Below are positions 33,806 through 45,959 of a DNA stretch of 61,870 nt, one piece after another (the stretch's first letter is position 1; each line of letters begins with the position of its first letter). The stretch lies in assembly GCA_009602725.1 (NCBI GenBank), contig WELB01000066.1, positions 511,243-573,112 of the forward strand, read 5' to 3'. The notes under the pieces are model-generated. The model saw only the letters and a program-made list of their open reading frames with translations, was not told the DNA's origin and made no database searches. Made by a program: the position numbers and the translations under genes. Source of the stretch: Spirogloea muscicola (lineage: Eukaryota; Streptophyta; Zygnematophyceae; Spirogloeales; Spirogloeaceae).

Positions 33806-34839
33806 GGACTCCATCGCAGTCATGGTGCAGAATAGGCTGCAAAGCGGCCGTGCCTCGTGAAGCTCCAAGGACAGCCATCGAGCACACGACCTCGGCCGAT
33901 TGGCCGCAAATTGGCCGCTCGGTTGTGTTGTTATCCCCAACACCCTCCTCCCTCCCTCTTTATGTCAACTTGTCCTGTACATTTGATACAGTCACCGCCA
34001 GGCGGCACCCGCATCCTGGCTGTATGCTGCACTGTGCTTGGGCCCCCACCGCGGTCCTCCCTCCCTTTTCCCCGGCGCCCAAGCCGTGGGCATAAAGCCA
34101 GGCTGCTTGCGCTCCCAGCCACGACCGCCAGCTTGAGGCAATTGTGGAAGACGATTGTCTTTAGTGACCTGCTCGACCCGCAGGCAAGTGCAGGCTGGGC
34201 AGTCTCAAACAATGTGCACCTCAAGTACACTGATTTTTGGGCTGCAAACAATTGTCTCAGCTGATCAATACTTGTACACAACCAAGTGCGTCAATCTTGT
34301 CGGCCTCACTCTCGCATCAGTGGAAGCTTCATACAAAGATTACATGTTGCTGGGCCTTCATTAGCTGCAATGTGCATGTCAGACTGCATGCACCATCACC
34401 ACGTCTACTCTTTTGCCTCTTGCTTTTGGCAGACTGCAGTACCATTGTCTGCCTTTGTGTCGAGCTTGAGCAGCGTACAAAGTGGACGCTGTTTGCCCTT
34501 GCAATCGGGCACACTCCAGTGGGAGTTCCGCTGACTTCTGGAGCCCGTTGCGGTGCCTGGCAATACGACAAGCACTGTGGCGTTGCTCTCAGGGTGGCCC
34601 CCTTCTGTGCGCGCCGCTCAGATGCACAGGATGAGTCTTGCGCAGACTGCACACTGTAGAGATTGAGCGACGAGGAGGTAGAAGGCACGCGATGGGCATC
34701 AGAGGGAGGCCAAGCGGTGTTGAAGGAGAGAGCAGGAGCAGCTGACCAGATGGACGAAAGCGGCGATGCAAGAATAAGGGCGAGGGAAGCGCGTGTTGAG
34801 TGACAGAGGGCCCAGAACGTTAAGTACACAAGGACTTAC
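33806..34839. other. 3' flank of the RING gene, no gene recognised
   Basis: No domain-bearing frame and few retro-modules. Probably contains the 3' UTR of the RING gene; no clear polyadenylation signal stands out. Confidence 0.45.
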
Positions 34840-35400
34840 ATCTATGGCAAGCCGCCTGCTGCTATGGCGACCCGCTCGGTAGCTGCGGGTCAGCATGTGA
34901 GGGTCGCTAACCAGTGCCCCAGTTTCTGACGGCAGATCAGAACCCTCTGCCACCAACCAGAGCTAGCCCAGCTTTCTGGTAGAAGGGATGTGTAGAAGCG
35001 GCTGAGCAGGCGCTGCCGGTTGGGAGGCCAAGGCGGGCTCCCCAGCGCCCCGGCCCTTTCAGTCCTTGTCCATGTATTTCGGGCTGGCTGTGATCCAGCC
35101 AGCCCTCGCCCCCTCTGGAAGACCTCACTCCTCAGTCCATTCATTTTGGGCTGGCCTCCACAGCCATTGCCTTACGTTAGAAGAGCTGTTCTTCAAGTTA
35201 GAGGGTGACTTTAGCTAAAAGGGTACTTCAGAAGTGAGCTAGCCCTTCCCAAGGGGGCGGGGCCTGTGAAAAGCCAGCAAAAAACGAGTGAATAAGGTCA
35301 AAAGGGCCGAGAGGCGCCAAAAGCGCACAGCTATGCAAGAGACTAGAGCGAACGGAAGCTTGTAAGCCCGAGTCAGCAGCTGCACACGGAGTCACTTGCA
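34840..35400 (-). mobile_element. Degraded retroelement tail and hairpin modules
   Basis: 34860-35010 has the ctcggtagctgcgggtcagc and ctttctggtagaag blocks of the ORF2 tail in minus orientation. Plus-orientation modules follow at 35060-35130 and 35130-35190, then a minus-orientation one at 35240-35310. Confidence 0.55.
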
Positions 35401-36300
35401 GCTGTAGACAAGGCACCCTGACGAGACTCGGAAGTAGCAGCCAAAGCGTGGCCTGCCCGCAAGTGCGCTGCGTGAGCTTGGGACGTCAAAAGGAGACGGA
35501 CAGCCGCGCATGCAAAACACCTCTGGCAAGCCACCCGGCGCCGCCTTAAGTCGGGCAGCTCACCGTGCTGTCCTTGCCAACAATTGATAGTTGGATGGCC
35601 GCCATGCAAGCCGCTTTGGAATGTGGTCCAACCAACAACTGCCAAACGCCCGTGCCCGTCTGCTTTCCCTTTCTGGGCTGGCCATTCACAAAGCCCCCCC
35701 CCGCCCACGTTAGAAATAGAAGGGAAAGTGGAACAAGCCTAGCGTCTCTGACCTGAGGCTGCTTAGCAGGGGTTACTGAGTGATCCGTAGCTGCTTTGTT
35801 TCTGTTTGCCTGAACAATGTATTGGCTTGAATTGGCCTCCCTTTCAATTCATGTGCCCCGCGCGCCTTCTCTCTTCTGTGTGGTTGTTTGTCTTAGCGCT
35901 TCCCCTGGCCCCCTTCTCGTCCTTTGTTAATTCTTTTTTGGGCTGGCTTTTCCTGTAAAAAATTCTCAATAGGAAGAAAGTGCTCGCCTATTGAGAATAG
36001 GGGCTGGAAAAGCCACTTTCTTCTTATTGAGACTAGGGGCTGGAAAAGCCAGCCCAAAAAAGGACGAGAAGGGGGCCAGGGGAAGCGCTAAAAAAAATAA
36101 GCACACAAGAGAACAAAGCAGCTATGGGTCACTCAGTAACCCCTGCTAAGAAGAAAGTGCTCGCCCATTGAGAATAGGGGCTGGAACAACCAGCCCGAAA
36201 AAGAATGAACAGAGTACGAGAAGGGGGCCAGGGGAAGCGCTAAGTAACACCTGCTAAGCAGCCTCAGGTCAGAGACGCTAGGCTCCTGGAAGTGGGTCCC
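35401..36300. repeat. Mixed retroelement modules in both orientations
   Basis: 35640-35690 plus hairpin; 35745-35790 tail-flank block; 35811-35875 AATTGG module; 35885-35960 hairpin module (plus); 35965-36060 two minus copies forming an imperfect palindrome with it; 36150-36240 another minus copy. The head-to-head arrangement around 35960-36010 could fold into a long hairpin. Confidence 0.65.
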
Positions 36301-36309
36301 CTCCTGGCG

Positions 36310-36430
36310 ACGGTGACGTACATTTGTCCAATGTGCTTGCCTTTGTACTTGGCCACACATGGCCTCCCCATCTCTTAATATACACGCATTTTCTTCCTGG
36401 CCAGAGCCAGAGGCTCAATGGGCGAGCACT
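36310..36430 (+). repeat. GGCCACACATGGCC 3' module
   Basis: Plus copy of the module that follows the ORF2 stop: gtgacgtacatttgtccaat ... ggccacacatggcc ... cttaatatacacgcattt, without an ORF2 tail in front. Confidence 0.7.
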
Positions 36431-37150
36431 TGTCTTCTACTTCAGTCTCCCGGGCGGGGAAGACCGAGCTCCGGGCCCCCGGGAGACGCGGGGCGGTTGT
36501 TGGGGGGCGGGCGCCACCGGCCGCCGGGAAAGCGGCGAGACATGCGGCCGCACGTGCAAGATCGGGTGCACGTGCCCGTGTCGGCCGGCAGCTGCGGGCC
36601 ACGTAGACGCGGTGACCGAATCCCGTTGGCCCGGATCTCCGGCTCGTGCGGGGCTTTCAAGTCTGGTCGGCACTACGCGACGGACAGGCCCCCCCCTGGC
36701 TGCTGCCGCCAGGGGGGGAGTTCGTGCCTCGGCACGTTCGAGGGCCCCGAGGGTGGGGCCGTTCCTTTCCGCAGCCGCTACGGAACATCAGCGGCCGCGG
36801 TCTGAGATCTCCCCGCGGCACGTCCTGCGCTCCTCCCGCCCGCGGTGTGCGCTTTCGCTGTTGCGCCGTGGACCATCTCCGATAGGCCCGCTGAGCCCCA
36901 TGGGCTCTGTCGCTGCGCCCGCCCCCACCTGTGCCAGCCCACCAGCGGCGCGCTCTCGTCGGCGCGGCCCCAGGGCCCAGTGTCGGCCCTCGTTCGTGGC
37001 GGCCTCGGCGCTCGGCTTCACGCACTCCGCTTCGCGCGTGCCTCCCCGTGCCTAGGCCCCGGTGGCCTACCCTGCCCACGTTCAGGCCTGACGGGCCTCC
37101 GCTGCTCTGCTTGCAAAAGCTGGAGCTGTTGAGGCCTGACGGTCTCTGTC
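36431..37150. other. GC-rich region, no gene recognised
   Basis: Frames are open on both strands because of GC content; none contains a motif I know. Confidence 0.4.
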
Positions 37151-37154
37151 GCTC

Positions 37155-38165
37155 TTAACCAGTCTCACGCTGGACTTCATGCGGCTGTTGGAGAGGTGTG
37201 TGGCCAATCGCAGAAGTCAGGATTCTGCTGAGTTCACGCTGTCTTGGTGGAGCTACTCCCTTCCTCCTTGACCTCGTGGTCATTTTCTTCTTTGAGCTGG
37301 CCTCCGCAGCATTCGCCTGGACAGATAGGGAGGCACCAAGAAGCTTCCTGCTAGTGCCACATCTTGAGAAGAAAGCGCTGCTCAAGGCAAGAAGAGGCAA
37401 GGCCCATGAATGCAAGTCAGCAACGATTGCACGGAAATACTCAGCAATTTTTTGGATGGGATTGACTAGCTTGCAGTCATGACATTGAGCAGGACTTTCA
37501 GACTTGCAATGAGTGCAAGCAGATGCAGGTGTGTGTAATATTGACGCTGTAACAGAGCAAGCTGCTACCATTTTCAAGATGAAAGTCATACGATTCAAGA
37601 TGGAGGAAGTTGCGGACGTGAAATGAGTGGACGCAATTTAGAGAGGGGAAGAGAGGCAATACCATTCCAATAGGGATCCTCGACCCACCCATCGCACTTT
37701 CATGTGCTAACCTCATCGCCGAGCATGCTCAGAGCCCAACTTGACGCATGCCAATACAGTGTGCTTAGCCCTATTGGTGCCATTGACCACGTTGCAGCTT
37801 ACTATGTGATTTCGGGTACTTGCGAAAACTTGCGAGTACTTGCGAGTATCTAGAGCACACCAGATCTGTGCTGTGTGAATAAATATCATACCATTCCCTA
37901 CTGTTGGCAGCAAAGGCACTGATGAGTTGGAGATAGCCTCCAGCGGTCAGTTCTGCAGCTAGCACCGGCCATCTGCTTTGAACATGAGCTTCTAGGGTAA
38001 GGAGTCTTCTTATGTAGCCTTGTGCCAGCAACAGTGCCCTGCACGACTCTTGCCCGACTTGTACTCGATTTCTTTGGGCTTCCCCTCAGCCATGGCCTTG
38101 CACCACTCATCGAACTGCAAATGCTATGTTGTACTCTGCAGCAGCGAGTACACTAGTGTAGTGTC
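37155..38165 (-). other. Possible isolated coding exons
   Basis: On the minus strand, an acceptor-like catttgcag is followed by FDEWCKAMAEGKPKEIEYKS and GKSRAG (about 38120-38040), which looks like a real exon. A 147-codon frame at 37155-37598 (CTHCKSESPAQCHDC) is also open. I could not join them in phase or name a family. Confidence 0.25.
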
Positions 38166-38349
38166 CTAGTGCGGCTGCTACTACCAGCTTTGCAGGCTCT
38201 TCAGTCAATGCTGGCCTTTCCCAACTCGATGCTGTCCTGCCTTTATTCGAAGGCCTCACAGCCACTGCCCTCAGTGATTAAGGTCACCACCTGTCTCTGC
38301 GCTTTTGCTCACACGTGGATACTGAGCAGCCATCTGCATCTCCCTCTGC

Positions 38350-39070
38350 ACCATCTTGCACTTTGTAGTGTAGTCCTTTTTCAGCACCTCTTTCTTTGGC
38401 TTTGAACATTGTCCATTCTTTTTGGGTTGGCTTTGCCAGCCCCTCTTCTCAATGGGCGAGCACCTTCTTCTTTAGCGCTTTCTCTGCCCTATTCGAACTT
38501 TTGTTCTTTCGTTTTTCTGGGCTGGCCTCTCACAGCCATCGCCCTCTACTGGAAGCGTCCTTCTCTGTCTGCTGGCGCTTTCGTTGCAAAGGCTATTTGC
38601 TTGACACCAGCAAGTAAGCACTGTAAGTAAGCACCAGCCCGACATGGCGGTGAGCAAATACGTGGCCGCTTGTCCGTGATGTATATCTCTTAAGCTAAGT
38701 GGTTTGCCCCTTTGGCTGTTCCCCTTTATCTCGTCTTACTTGTGGGACTGGCCTTCTCAAAGGCACCGCCACTTCGTTGGTATAACACTTTCCATGTCGT
38801 CCGCCCTCTACTCATTCTCACCTGCACTTGCTAAGTAGGGAGGTTACTGAGCGCCCATTCGCACAAGACAGGGATAGTAGAATCGTGCTTCTTGCACCTT
38901 CCGGCCCCTTCAGACCTCGTCTACTCCTTTGGGCTTTAGACCCTCTGTCAATTCTTCTCGGGCTGGCTTTTCACAGCCCTTGCCCCCATTGGGAGAGCCA
39001 CTTCTTTGGGCTGGCGTCTCACAGCCATTGCCTTCCGTTGGGAGAGCTGTTTCGTGTCGATTGAAGTGCC
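38350..39070 (+). repeat. Chain of five hairpin modules
   Basis: Copies at 38395-38470, 38500-38560, 38720-38790 (ggactggccttctcaaagg), 38940-39005 and 39005-39055, all in plus orientation, covering four second-stem subtypes. Confidence 0.7.
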
Positions 39071-39293
39071 ACCACGGCCACGTTTGTGTTGAGCTAGGCT
39101 ATTCGTTAGTGCCTCATTAGAACTAAGTGAATGACCAGGATCCGGAGTGTTACCATCACTCACGTGGGCCTCAGCCGATGATGCCGATGATGAAGCTTGG
39201 GGCGCAGACGATGGAGACGCGGTGCTCCTGAAGGGAGTGCCGCGCTTCTTCCTTGCCTTCTTCCCCACGGCAAAGACAGCTTTCTTGGCCATG
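39071..39293 (-). CDS. Hypothetical Lys/Ser-rich frame
   Basis: Minus-strand ATG at 39293 in good context (gtcaccgccATGGCC), encoding MAKKAVFAVGKKARKKRGTP, then a Ser/Ala-rich stretch SSAPQASSSASSAEAHVSDG. The frame then runs into a hairpin module. It might be the 5' end of a retroelement ORF1 or an unrelated basic protein; it is not a complete gene as it stands. Confidence 0.3.
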
Positions 39294-39569
39294 GCGGTGA
39301 CAGCAGCAGGCTCCGGCAGGAAGCAGGCCGACAGCGGCTCGAGGCAGGTGGCGTGGGCGCTGGCAAGCAAGCAGCAGTGGGGGTGAAAGAAGAAGAAAAG
39401 TGGGGGTGACAGGAGCTCGGTGGCCCCTGCTGGCAGTGTGAGCTTATGCCCACTGACCCACCCCCTTAATTGATAGAAAGAATAAACAGGAATACGGAGC
39501 ACAGTTGGGTCCCGGCAGGTCAGCCCGCCGAGGGCCCGAGGGGGCCGGCTGCAGAGCCGGCCAAAAAAA

Positions 39570-39710
39570 GGAGAAGAAAGTGCTCGCCCATTGTGGATAG
39601 GGGCTGGAACAGCCAGCCCAAAAAAGAATGAACAGAGTACGAGAAGGGGGGCCAGGGGAAGCGCTAAGAAAACAAGCACACAAAGAAACAAAGCAGCTAC
39701 GAAAAAAGGT
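39570..39710 (-). repeat. Hairpin module, CTCAATGGGCGAGC type
   Basis: Minus copy: gaagaaagtgctcgcccatt, ggggctggaacagccagccc, gaacagagtacgagaag. Confidence 0.8.
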
Positions 39711-40170
39711 GTCCATTAAGCTAGCCGGTCAGGGTGTGGTGCACAGGTGTGAGGTACAATCGTGTAATCTGCCTGCCTGTCACCCTGATGACGGTGACAG
39801 GCCCCTGGAAGACAAGCGCTTCCCTAAGTGGGACACTTGAAGAATATGAAGATTTAACGAAAGTAGCTAATGCCTATATTCTAACAGTTTGTGGGAGCCA
39901 AGGCCACGTCTGCGGTCACGTTTCGGGCGGGACGCGCGTGTGAGTGCAGGTGGCCGGCCCGTGACGTGCACGTGCGAGGACGGCAGGCGCGATCGGCCGT
40001 ATCTGAGCCGTCGATCTCGGGCCGGTCGGGAGGAGGCCGGTAACGGTGGGCTCACGAGGGCGGGGCGGTTGAGCATCACGTGGGGAAGGTACCTCAAGCT
40101 TAAGCTTGGTATGTGCAGTACACGGGTCAACGGTAGGTCCACAAAGGTCAAAGGAGAAAGCGTTTCTATC
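39711..40170. other. No recognised gene
   Basis: Unremarkable sequence; a short palindromic caagcttaagcttg lies at 40092-40105. Confidence 0.4.
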
Positions 40171-40515
40171 AGAGGGCGATGGCTGTGGTTGCCCAGCCCA
40201 GGAAATCGACCTATTTTTTTTTTTTTTAATATGTTTTTTTGGTTTGTGTGGAGTCCTATTAAGAAAGCGCGGCCAGATTGACTGGTGGCTGGGAAAGGCC
40301 AGCCCGAAAGAATGGACAAGGTCTGAGGGAGCTTGAGAGTGAACGAGTCCTATTGGAGTCCAAAGGGGCCAGAAAAGCGCTAAAAGAGGGAGAGACTCTT
40401 CCAGTAGAGGGCGATGGCTGTGAGTGGCCAGCCCAGAAAAAGACGACTAAAGAAGCTATTGCTGATAGCTCACAGCGACTCAAGTGGCCACTGGGTGCTC
40501 AGTATTCCCTGTTGA
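40171..40515 (-). repeat. Three hairpin modules
   Basis: Minus orientation at 40155-40205 (agagggcgatggctgtggtt), 40263-40340 (CCAGTCAATCTGG type) and 40385-40510 (ggctgtgagtggccagccc). A poly-T/A stretch sits between the first two. Confidence 0.7.
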
Positions 40516-42160
40516 AAGCTGCAGGTCAATGAAACTAGTCTCGAGAAACTAGTCGACTGCAAGATGTTCTCGATTTTTTGAACACTTGCCATTAGCTTTG
40601 GTAGTAATTACTTCCGTAGGAGCTAGCAGGTCCCCTATCGATAACCAGAGGCTGCAGCCGAAGCGCGACCGGTGAGCAGATGCAATGCGTGTGCCATTGA
40701 CTGCTGCAGCAACACCAACAGGCGCATGCGGTCAACGGGAGTCAAAGGCCGTCACTGCGAGTTGCAGGTCGAGCCTTGTGAAGGTCAAGGGCAGGTATTT
40801 AGGGGCTTAGTGGAAGGACACTTGTACTACTTTCAAGTGGATGCCTCTAGGAGGTTAAGTGGCTAGCTGGTTGTGGCCGTTGCCCACTGGATTATTAATA
40901 AGAGCAAAGCAGTGAGTTGTTCTTGACATGTGTGCCAAGCTGCACATTGAGGCATGAGCTTGGCGGCCTTGACTTCCAAGCTAGTGCGGACCTTTCCATG
41001 ACCTTCCAGCCCCTCTTGAGTCTAGGCGAGTCGGTCAGTACACGCTGGTTGGGAGGGTTCATCCAGTCCCCCATAACAGGAGCCGACTCGCATGGGCGCC
41101 AAGGCTGTGAGCAGCCAGCCCAAGTTGAGTGCAAACAGGACATTGGAGCAGGGCAATGCCAGCAGAGTAGGCCAGCACAGCGAAGAGGAAGGCGAGAGAC
41201 CAGGATGTCAAGTTTGTCTAGGACGCTCCAAGTAAGATTGGCTCGAAATGAGAGGAGTAAGGGATTGTCAGTCTGATGTTGAGGAGCTTGCCAATGACAA
41301 TGAAACATGTCCAAGCAGTATGCTGCGGTTACCGAATGAACTTGCTGGGTTACAGATATTGGTGATTGTCAAAATCCACCAACGATAGACGGACTGAAAC
41401 TCGCTCTGGTCCAGGCTTGTGCCAGCTTGATGATGGACTTAAGCATCAACCTGAGTCCCACAACTCGAAGGGACCCTCCCTTGCAGCACAGCTACCACGG
41501 CTAATTTGCTCGATTGGGGGCAAGCTGCAGAAATGTGATTGCAAATCGCGTCTTGTTTTGGCATCCCAGCAACCCTCCCTCGCAAGCTTTCCAGCCAATA
41601 AGTGGCGGCCAATTGTTGACTACCTTGTCTATGCCAACTGTGCTGGCCAATATCTGCTTCCAAAGAACAACTATATATTGGAAATACAATCTTATTTGCT
41701 CTCGAAAGGTCACAGCACTATCTGACAACTGCTTTCCACATTGACACCCTATGCAATCACATTGGGGGCAGATACAAAGTGGGAGTGTTAAGCTACTCCT
41801 TGTATGCTATCGCAAAAGAAGGTAAACTGCAGAAAAGAAACAGCGTGCAATCCATATTGGGAAACAACTGTATAAACCAGCAAGAAAAAGTATCTTCCCT
41901 CCGCAGCCTACTTGTGCATATTGAATGTCGGCCTGTATGACGACTTTGACTCAAGAAAGTCGAGTCCCTACAGAATCAAAATTAGCCGTGTAAGGTGAAG
42001 GCAGCTTATAAAAACCAGTAAGCAAAACTCCCCTCCTAAGGACATGTCGAAACCTTAATGTACTTAGGCACCAGCGATACTGATAAAGAACAGCCCTCTT
42101 ATTGCCAAGACAAATTGCAGTACAAGAGCAGATGGCATGGCGAACAAAGACAATGCCGAC
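40516..42160. other. No recognised gene; probable 3' flank of the cysteine synthase gene
   Basis: Frames are short and unrelated to known families. The terminal exon or 3' UTR of the minus-strand cysteine synthase gene should lie in the right part. Confidence 0.4.
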
Positions 42161-45100
42161 CTGGCTCATGACCACAAGGCCCCGGTCTGCAAGGTATTTG
42201 TCGTTGTAAAACTTGCTCAGATGCCGCGTTCCACTGTCGCACAAAATTGTGACAATCGTGCTGCCGGGACCCAGAAGCTGCGCGACACGGACGGCACCTA
42301 CACAATTAAGCGCTGAAGAGCTCCCGAGGAATAGGCCGTCTTTAGCAAGGAGGTATCTGCAGGCCACAGTCATGCCTTCTTCAGCTTCGCTTGCTCTGTC
42401 ATGGTTCTGGCTTTCCAAAGCTACTGCAATTTTCTTCAGCACTTTCAGAAGCAACAGAAGAATGTCCATAAAAACAAAGCTCTGTTCTTTGCTGCGCATC
42501 ACAGGCAGACCATGTGAACTGTTGAGCAATTCGAGATGGTGTGTGAACCATAGCCTCTGTACAGGTTTAGGGCCAAGAAAGACATCTTCTCTACAAAATG
42601 TGCATATTTATAATCCAGGGAACTACGCAGGTACTCAGCATTTCATCAAGGCTCGTCACTATGCAGCGTACCTGGCCATGTCCAGTGTCTCCTGGTCGGT
42701 GCCTTGAAATGCGCCGTCGAGACGGGCAGCGGCAAAGTTCGACGTGAGCCTGTTAAGCCCGACGCCCTCAATCACTGTGTCAAACGGGTTGCGCATCCGC
42801 CGGCCCTCGGCTTCCTCTCTGGTATACATGACGCCCCTTGTCACGCGGTTGTACAGGCCTGACCCAGGCGGGTCAACCAAGTAACACTTGATTGCTGGGT
42901 CCCTGTCCTGCACAAGCCCGCTTCTGATGACAACACTGCCGCTTACAACAGTGATTGAATTTGGTAAATCAAGCAGAAGTTTGAAATTGGGAAAGCACAC
43001 CAATGCTTGTTTACTTCATGCATTTGATATGATGTATTTGGCTGGCCGAGCAGAAGGACATGCATAATGTGCCCTGTGCAAAAGGGCTAGCCAAGATGAG
43101 TATTACACTAACCAATATCGCTTATAAACCACCATTGAGCGGGCGCTCACCTTCAGGAAGCACGAGACGCCGGCAAGCGTGCCACCGGTGCCCGCCGATG
43201 CCACGAACGCGTCGAGCTTGCAACTCGTCTGCTGCCAGATTTCGGGGCCGGTGCCGCTGTAGTGTGCACGGAAGTTGGCCAAATTCTCAAACTGGTCCGC
43301 AAAGAAACCGGCCCCTGGCAGCACCTCACCTGCCTCCCCACTGCCCAAGCAAGGCAAAGAAACAACCAGCAACTGTTTGGAGAAGCTCTTTCTTTTCCTC
43401 TTATTGCGTACTGCGTGCTTCACATATAGAGTTGAAAGTTGAGTTGCTGGCCCTAGCACCAGCCCAAGCCTGATAGCAACATCGATGCCAGTGTTGAGAG
43501 CGCCGGCAAGCCCTGCAAGCCCAACGGACTAATCGCTTCTGGCATTCCCATTGCTTTTGTCTCTGTAAGATTAAATTTGCGGCCCATGTGCAGACTGTTG
43601 CAGCAGCAATTGTGCCCATTGATTCAATATTCAGTACTTCTGCATTAAGCTTAGCCCAAACTGCATGTTGTGTACCTAAGATCTAGATGTAGACCTCAAC
43701 CCTGATCTAAGACTTAGAAGGCTAGCCATGAGCCCTGGACCTCTGCCCTTATTTCAGATGGATGCATTCTTCACAAAGCCTTCATATTTGCATCTCAAAG
43801 AAGCACTGCCAAGAAGAGCGTGTGGTGACTAAAGGCAACTGGAACGACCTTGACCTCAAAGCCCCAGCCAGCTATACTAGAGCAAATGCATGTAGAGGGG
43901 GTTGACAACAACTCTCTGATTATCCAGAGAGCCACCTCACCTGCCGGCAACAGCGGCAGCGTTGGCACGGCGCCTCGCGACATTTACAAAGTGGTCACAG
44001 TGGGTGATGGACACAGGCCGCACCTGCTCCACCTCCGCGCCCAGCGCCACCAGAAGCTCCGCCTGCCGGCAGCACGCCTCCAAAAGAGGACATGCATGAG
44101 CAAATGAAACTCTAAACCTAACCCTAACATATAAATCTGTTCTCTGCCAGCCGTAATTGGACTTCTAACTGGTACTTCTCTCTCCCCACGGATGCGGAGG
44201 ACGAAAGCACACATTGGCACACAGAAGTAGTCCTCATTTTGTCAAATTTGCAGTCTTCGAAAAGACGGGACTCTAGTCTAAGAATATCATATGGCCATTA
44301 TAGTGCAGGTTGTCAATGTAGGCACTTGAACTGTTGTCAGGGTCGGTGAGGTCTACACTAAAGACCCATTGACCAGTCAGCGTATGTGAACTTAACCCAT
44401 GAACCAGGACTCAGGGCGTAGGGCTTTAGGCTGCACACCTTCTCGGCAGCTGCATCGTCGGGCATGGCTACAAAGCAGCGACAGCCATAGGCGAGAGCGA
44501 CAGCGGCGAGGCTGATGCCTGTGCTGCCGGACGTGCCCTCGACAACGAGGCCTCCCGTGGCGAGCTGGCGCGACGCCAGGGCCTCGGCAACGATCTGCTT
44601 CGCCACGCGGTCCTTGACGCTGCCGCACGGGTTGAGGAACTCGCACTTGCCCAGAATCTGCGCCCACGCCACATTGGATCAGATTGTTAAGCAAACCAAT
44701 CACAGTCTGCAAAGGACTGACGCTCAATGCCAAGCTAAAGCTCTTTGGGTTTGGCTTCGTTTGGGAAGTCGAGCACTGACACTCGTCTTGGAGCAGCGAT
44801 ACGGCGCTGCACCTGGCAGCCGGTGGCGTCGGAGAGGCTGCGGATGCGGACGAGAGGCGTGTTCCCGATGGCGCCCAGCAGGCCGTCAACGAGTGGCGGG
44901 GGCAAGCTGCCGGAGACGGAGGCGCCCAACTGCTGATCGCTGAGCTCATGGGGTTTAGCTGCGATTTCGCCATCATCGGTCTTCGAGCTACTGGCCAGCG
45001 CCCGCCTTCTGCCGAGAGTATACCCAATTGAGATTGCGGCAGCTAAAGCGGCAGCAGCAGAGGCGGCGAGCAGGAGCGGCACCGCCGTGCCGCTGCGCAT
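42161..45100 (-). CDS. Membrane-anchored PLP-dependent cysteine synthase-like enzyme
   Basis: Minus-strand exons 45100-44813, 44657-44439, 44062-43941, 43340-43151, 42907-42672 and 42356-42161 join in phase to 417 codons. Residues 9-28 (PLLLAASAAAALAAAISIGY) are a membrane anchor followed by RRR. The fold-type II PLP core follows: NPCGSVKDR with Lys111 as Schiff-base lysine; EGTSGSTGISL (136-146), the substrate loop; HCDHFVNVARRRA; FFADQFENLANF; GTGGT (260-264), the phosphate-binding loop; and VDPPGSGLYNRVTRGVMY. It ends in LFLGSSSALNCVGAVRV and LCDSGTRHLSKFYNDKYL. N-anchor, TSGSTG and FENLANFRAHY fit the fungal-type Cys2/Mcy1 branch better than plastid or cytosolic OAS-TL. Expected reaction: cysteine formation or a related beta-replacement. 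The stop codon is unresolved: the frame stays open past 42161 with non-conserved sequence, so a short last exon is likely. Intron 2 contains a telomere-like motif. Confidence 0.88.
44111..44128. repeat. Telomere-like motif in cysteine synthase intron 2
   Basis: tctaaacctaaccctaac, two to three units of the telomere type. Confidence 0.6.
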
Positions 45101-45189
45101 GTGGTCGCGGCGGCGGTGGGGCTTCCTGGGCTCGGGCGCGGAGTGCACGCGCTCACGAGGCTCCGAGGACGAGCTTTGGGTTTTTGCCC

Positions 45190-45815
45190 GATGGCCTCCG
45201 CTAATTAGTCTAGATTGCACTTGCTGACTAGAGGTTATTGAGCGTTCCACTTGCTGACGTCTTGGAGAAAAGTATCGTGCTTCTGGCGCCATCCGGCCCT
45301 CTCAGGCCTTGTACTTTCCTTTGGGCTGCACTTTGTATTCTGTGGTGGAGGGCCTGAGTGGCGAAGTATGAAGTCAAACACATCTACAGATGTGATTGTC
45401 AACTGCTGCCTAACCATCAACTCAGTGACCACGGGTCAGCATGTAGAGGTCACTGATCGTGTCAGAAGTAGAGGTTGTTAATTGTGTCCCAATGCTGGAC
45501 GGCACAGTCCAAGCCCTTCTGCCACCATCCAAATTTGCCCAGCTTTCAGGTGCAAAGCAGGAGCCTGAGCTCACTGCAAACAGGCAAATACACGATGACG
45601 CAAGAACAACCAATCCGCTGCCGAAGCTACAGCCAGGAGCACATCCTCATGTCGTGCATATCCTGAATCATCAATATCGAGTAGGGTATGGAGACGAGGA
45701 CCTATGCAGCCAAACATGTTGACTGCTGCCGGTAGGAGGTGATCACAGCGGGAGTAGTTCAAGTAGTGCTGCATTTTTCTCTGCTCTACACGTGCAATGC
45801 GTGGCCACAGTGCGT
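45190..45815 (-). mobile_element. Truncated retrotransposon end
   Basis: 45330-45815 is a diverged minus-strand copy of the 957-1435 type, with frame 45422-45613 retaining CICLFAVSSGS-like degenerate tail and the cccagctttcaggtgcaaag block. 45215-45330 holds plus-orientation tail-flank (tgactagaggttattgagcg) and a partial hairpin module. It bounds the cysteine synthase promoter region (45101-45190). Confidence 0.6.
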
Positions 45816-45959
45816 ATCTCAGACACTGGTTTACATCACAAGAGCTTTTCCTCGAAGTTAACAGTGCGGAAGCCTGCTTGAGGGGAAATTCAGTACCCAC
45901 GAGTGAGCACAAGTCCCGCCAGGCTAACTTGGTGAAGAAAGACTTGGTGGAGGAGCCGG

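Noticed and set aside
42357-42400. Acceptor leading to ASEAEEGMTVACRYLL in the cysteine synthase
   Set aside because: The acceptor at 42357 gives MARYLLAKDGLF, matching the family without an insertion.
42099-42529. 192-codon frame as the start of a separate gene
   Set aside because: Its middle is the last conserved exon of the cysteine synthase; the upstream part is intron 5.
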